From DATDPM01 sp041498815 (GTDB lineage Bacteria; Pseudomonadota; Alphaproteobacteria; DATDPM01): a stretch of 23,226 nucleotides of DNA. This document shows, in pieces, positions 21,038 to 23,226 of the stretch. The DNA lies in assembly GCA_041498815.1 (NCBI GenBank), contig JBGQJC010000040.1:1-23226 (forward strand). The letters are read 5' to 3'. The notes below the pieces were generated by a model that saw only the letters and a list, made by a program, of their open reading frames with translations, had not been told where the DNA came from and did not search any database. Both the position numbers and the translations under genes were made by a program. Position 1 is the first letter of the stretch, and each line of letters starts with the position of its first letter.

Positions 21038-22893
21038 GAACGGCCGCGTTTGCGCTCAAGCGCCGTTTCACCCGCGAGGTAGCCGCGCGGGGTATAGACC
21101 CAAGGCCGGCCGCCGTGCCGCATGACACGCGTCTTGGAATTTCCGATCACGATGACCGTCAGCATGTCGATGTCGCGGGGTGCTAGCTCCCGCAACGCGA
21201 CCACCGAAAGACTTTCGCCCGCACGGCCCAGGTTGCGCGCCACCACCACCGGCGTTTCGGGATCGCGGTTTGCCAGCAGAATATCCCGCGCCTGTCCGAT
21301 CCGATCCCGGCGGCGCTTCGAGGCGGGATTGTAAAGCGCGATCACGAAATCCCCGGCGGCGGCATGACGAAGCCGGTTTTCAATCTCCGGCCAGGGGGTG
21401 AGCAGATCGGAGAGCGAGATCGCGCAGAAATCGTGGTTGAGGGGCGCGCCTGCCGCCGCCGCCGCCGCTTGCATCGCCGAGATCCCCGGCAAAAATGCAA
21501 GCCGGATCCGGTTCCAGCCGGCGCGGTCCTCGCGGTCGATCAGCTCCAAAACGAGCGAGGCCAGTCCGTAAATCCCTGCGTCTCCCGATGAAACCAGCGC
21601 CACGCTGCGCCCGCCAGCCGCGAGATCAAGCGCATGGCGGCAGCGCACCTCCTCCTCGCCCAGCGCGAAAGCGTGGCGCTTTGCCGCCGCCCAATCGCCC
21701 AAGAGATCGAGATACAGCGAATAGCCGACGAGATCGCTCGCAGCCGCAATCGCCTTGCGTGCTTCGGGCGAGAGCGAGCGTTGGTCTCCGGGGCCGATGC
21801 CGACGACGTAAAGCTCGCCCCGCGCGTGCCCGGCGGCGGCCGCATCTATCGGTTCCGGCGCGCGCGCCACGGCGCAAGTGACCCGCGTCGATTTTGTCTT
21901 GGGAACGATGAGCGCCGCGTCGGGCCCGCCGGCGGCAAGTGCGGCCGCTTCCGCCACGCCGTGGGTACCGGTTTCTTTGAATACCAGATCGGACGGGTTG
22001 GCGAGCCGCGGCGTCTCGGCCTCAAGCGTTTCCGAATCGAAGAACCGCGCGGGCACGCCGAGATCGCTTGCAACCGCGTGAACCGCGGGCTCGTCCTCTT
22101 TGATGTCGAGGGAGCAGACGCAGGCGACCGCCAGCGGACTGAAGCCCGCATCCGCCAACGCAGAGCGCGCAAGGGCAATCGCTTCATCGCTCGCGGCACC
22201 CCGCTCGCATCCCAACCCAATCGCCAGCACCGGCGGATGAAACAGAAGCTCGCCCGGCGCGGGCCCGCCCGCCCGGTCGCTTATTCGGACCGCGTGCGGG
22301 GCCGGCGCAGAAAATGCTATTCCGGATTGCGACAGCCAGCCGCCGTCGCCGGCTTCCAGGCGCAGGGCCACGGGTTCTCCCGCCAAAAGCGCCGCCGCCG
22401 TTTCCTTGACCGCCTCCGGATTGGCGATGCGCCAGCCCGCGGGCGGCTCGTCGAGCGCCAGCCCCAAACGCAGATCGCCCGCGGTGGTGATGGCCGCCGT
22501 CCCGCCCAATTTCCTTGCAATCGCGCGGGCGAGCGCATTCGCTCCTTTGTGTCCGCCCAAGAGCGGCACGGCGGAAGATCCGTCTTCCGCCAGCGCCACG
22601 ACCGGGGGCTCGGTCGATTTGTTGGAAAGCAGGGGCGCCAGCGCGCGGATTGCTATTCCCGCCGCGCAAACCGCAATGATCGGAATCCCCGCCGCAAACA
22701 GCTTGCGCAGATGCGCCGCGGCGTCGCCGAAGGTCTCGTCCGCGTCCTCCGCGCCGGCGCGCAATGCCGGCGCATGGATGCGCGCCCCGGGAAGTGCTGG
22801 TTTGATCCGCTGCGCGAGTTCGATTCCGCCCCGCGTCAGCACCACGATCGCGGGCCCGCTCGGGAGCCCGTCGTCTCGCCCGTTCGCCGTCAT
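21034..22893 (-). CDS. cobJ: CbiG-CobJ fusion: cobalt-precorrin-5A hydrolase / precorrin-3B C17-methyltransferase
   Basis: A 619-aa fusion. Residues about 1-345 are CbiG, which opens the ring-A delta-lactone and releases acetaldehyde: AIVVLTRGGIELAQRI, IIAVCAAGIAIRALAP, VPLLGGHKGANALARAIA, then LAIGLGCERGAASDEAIALA and the ACVCSLDIKEDEPAVHAVA segment of the C-terminal CbiG part. Residues 360-619 are CobJ/CbiH, the C17-methyltransferase with ring contraction: ELYVVGIGPGDQRSLSPEA, VGYSLYLDLLGDW, ALVSSGDAGIYGLASLVLEL, FLPGISAMQAAAAAAGAPLN and VIALYNPASKRRRDRIGQA. ATG 22893 overlaps the cobI stop (ATGA); further upstream in-frame codons lie within cobI. Such fusions are known in several alphaproteobacteria and couple consecutive steps. 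Confidence 0.94.
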   Translation of the reverse strand: MTANGRDDGLPSGPAIVVLTRGGIELAQRIKPALPGARIHAPALRAGAEDADETFGDAAAHLRKLFAAGIPIIAVCAAGIAIRALAPLLSNKSTEPPVVALAEDGSSAVPLLGGHKGANALARAIARKLGGTAAITTAGDLRLGLALDEPPAGWRIANPEAVKETAAALLAGEPVALRLEAGDGGWLSQSGIAFSAPAPHAVRISDRAGGPAPGELLFHPPVLAIGLGCERGAASDEAIALARSALADAGFSPLAVACVCSLDIKEDEPAVHAVASDLGVPARFFDSETLEAETPRLANPSDLVFKETGTHGVAEAAALAAGGPDAALIVPKTKSTRVTCAVARAPEPIDAAAAGHARGELYVVGIGPGDQRSLSPEARKAIAAASDLVGYSLYLDLLGDWAAAKRHAFALGEEEVRCRHALDLAAGGRSVALVSSGDAGIYGLASLVLELIDREDRAGWNRIRLAFLPGISAMQAAAAAAGAPLNHDFCAISLSDLLTPWPEIENRLRHAAAGDFVIALYNPASKRRRDRIGQARDILLANRDPETPVVVARNLGRAGESLSVVALRELAPRDIDMLTVIVIGNSKTRVMRHGGRPWVYTPRGYLAGETALERKRGRS

Positions 22894-23226
22894 GGGGCGT
22901 TCCCTTTTCGGATCAGCACCAGCGCGAAATATTCCGCCTCGTCCTCGGCAACTTCGGAAAGGGCGCGCAGGCGTTCGCGACCCGTCGTGACGAATTCGAC
23001 GTAGCGGGCGCGATCGGTAAGCCCCTTGGTCTCGACCACGCGCCGGACCTTCGCCAAATGACGGCCGATTTTGACCACCGCCGCGCAATCGGCCGTTTCG
23101 ATGCGCGCCGCAATCGTTTGCTCATCGAGTGTCGCCGGAATGACCGACAGGATTTCGTCTTTCATCGCAACCGGAAGGACGAGCGCCGCAGATGCCGCCG
23201 CGAGCGAGGTGACGCCGGGTATGACC
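22890..23226 (-). CDS. cobI: Precorrin-2 C20-methyltransferase (CobI/CbiL), C-terminal part
   Basis: The frame is open to the right edge of the window, so the N-terminal half is missing. The visible 111 residues begin VIPGVTSLAAASAALVLPVA and continue KDEILSVIPATLDEQTIAAR, ADCAAVVKIGRHLAKVRRVV and end YFALVLIRKGNAP. The order IPGV-S-AAA, then VIPATL, then a K-GR-L-KVR segment is the CobI/CbiL pattern. The enzyme adds the C20 methyl group to (cobalt-)precorrin-2. Its stop codon overlaps the cbiG/cobJ ATG by 4 nt, so cobI-cbiG/cobJ-cobM form one transcript entering from the right. An internal ATG at 23165 is not the start. Confidence 0.9.
   Translation of the reverse strand, partial: VIPGVTSLAAASAALVLPVAMKDEILSVIPATLDEQTIAARIETADCAAVVKIGRHLAKVRRVVETKGLTDRARYVEFVTTGRERLRALSEVAEDEAEYFALVLIRKGNAP

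Noticed and set aside
22894..23088. 65-residue N-terminal extension of the CbiG-CobJ fusion
   Set aside because: It lies wholly within the cobI coding region in another frame; ATG 22893 overlaps the cobI stop in the ATGA pattern used by the rest of this operon.

Overview
The window looks like a chromosomal segment of a high-GC alphaproteobacterium, probably Rhodospirillales-like. The basis is the divergent ubiE/mutM pair, the order rpsT - rhodanese - dnaA - dnaN - recF - gyrB, heavy GTG start use, and a corrin (cobalamin) locus with a fused CbiG-CobJ. The lineage is inferred from gene order and protein style, not from a search. I see no tRNA, rRNA, insertion sequence, prophage, CRISPR array or clear pseudogene.

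Left part (1-11340): the 5' end of ubiE runs off the left edge on the minus strand. All other genes here are on the plus strand: mutM, a small exported protein of unknown function, rpsT, a rhodanese-domain protein 2 nt ahead of dnaA, then dnaN-recF-gyrB with 4-nt stop/start overlaps, then a class A penicillin-binding protein. The 442-nt gap between rpsT and the rhodanese gene holds no convincing gene but several perfect stem-loops. The 243-nt dnaA-dnaN gap holds an extended -10 promoter and two mutually exclusive stem-loops just ahead of dnaN.

Middle part (11344-17632), all minus strand and probably one or two transcripts reading right to left: cobA, cydP, cydA, cydB, cydX (36 aa), a small lipoprotein, a Sco/SenC protein and cobB. 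A complete cytochrome bd quinol oxidase cassette, including two tiny subunits, thus lies between two corrin-pathway genes, with stop/start overlaps or gaps of at most 24 nt everywhere except the 92 nt between cobA and cydP.

Right part (17713-23226): cbiD-cobK-ankyrin protein on the plus strand, meeting tail to tail with a minus-strand cobI(partial)-cbiG/cobJ-cobM run joined by ATGA overlaps. With cobA and cobB these give much of corrin-ring synthesis: uroporphyrinogen III to precorrin-2 (CobA), C20 (CobI), C17 plus lactone opening (CobJ/CbiG), C11 (CobM), C1 (CbiD), reduction (CobK) and a,c-amidation (CobB). CbiD and CbiG are hallmarks of the oxygen-independent, early-cobalt chemistry, which fits an organism that also encodes a high-affinity bd oxidase.

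No clearly new multi-gene defence or mobile system is visible. The most interesting items are RNA-level or contextual: the possible attenuator before dnaN, the structured leader before rhodanese-dnaA, the unknown lipoprotein plus Sco in a copper-free oxidase operon, the exported ankyrin protein in the corrin locus, and the altered zinc finger of MutM.
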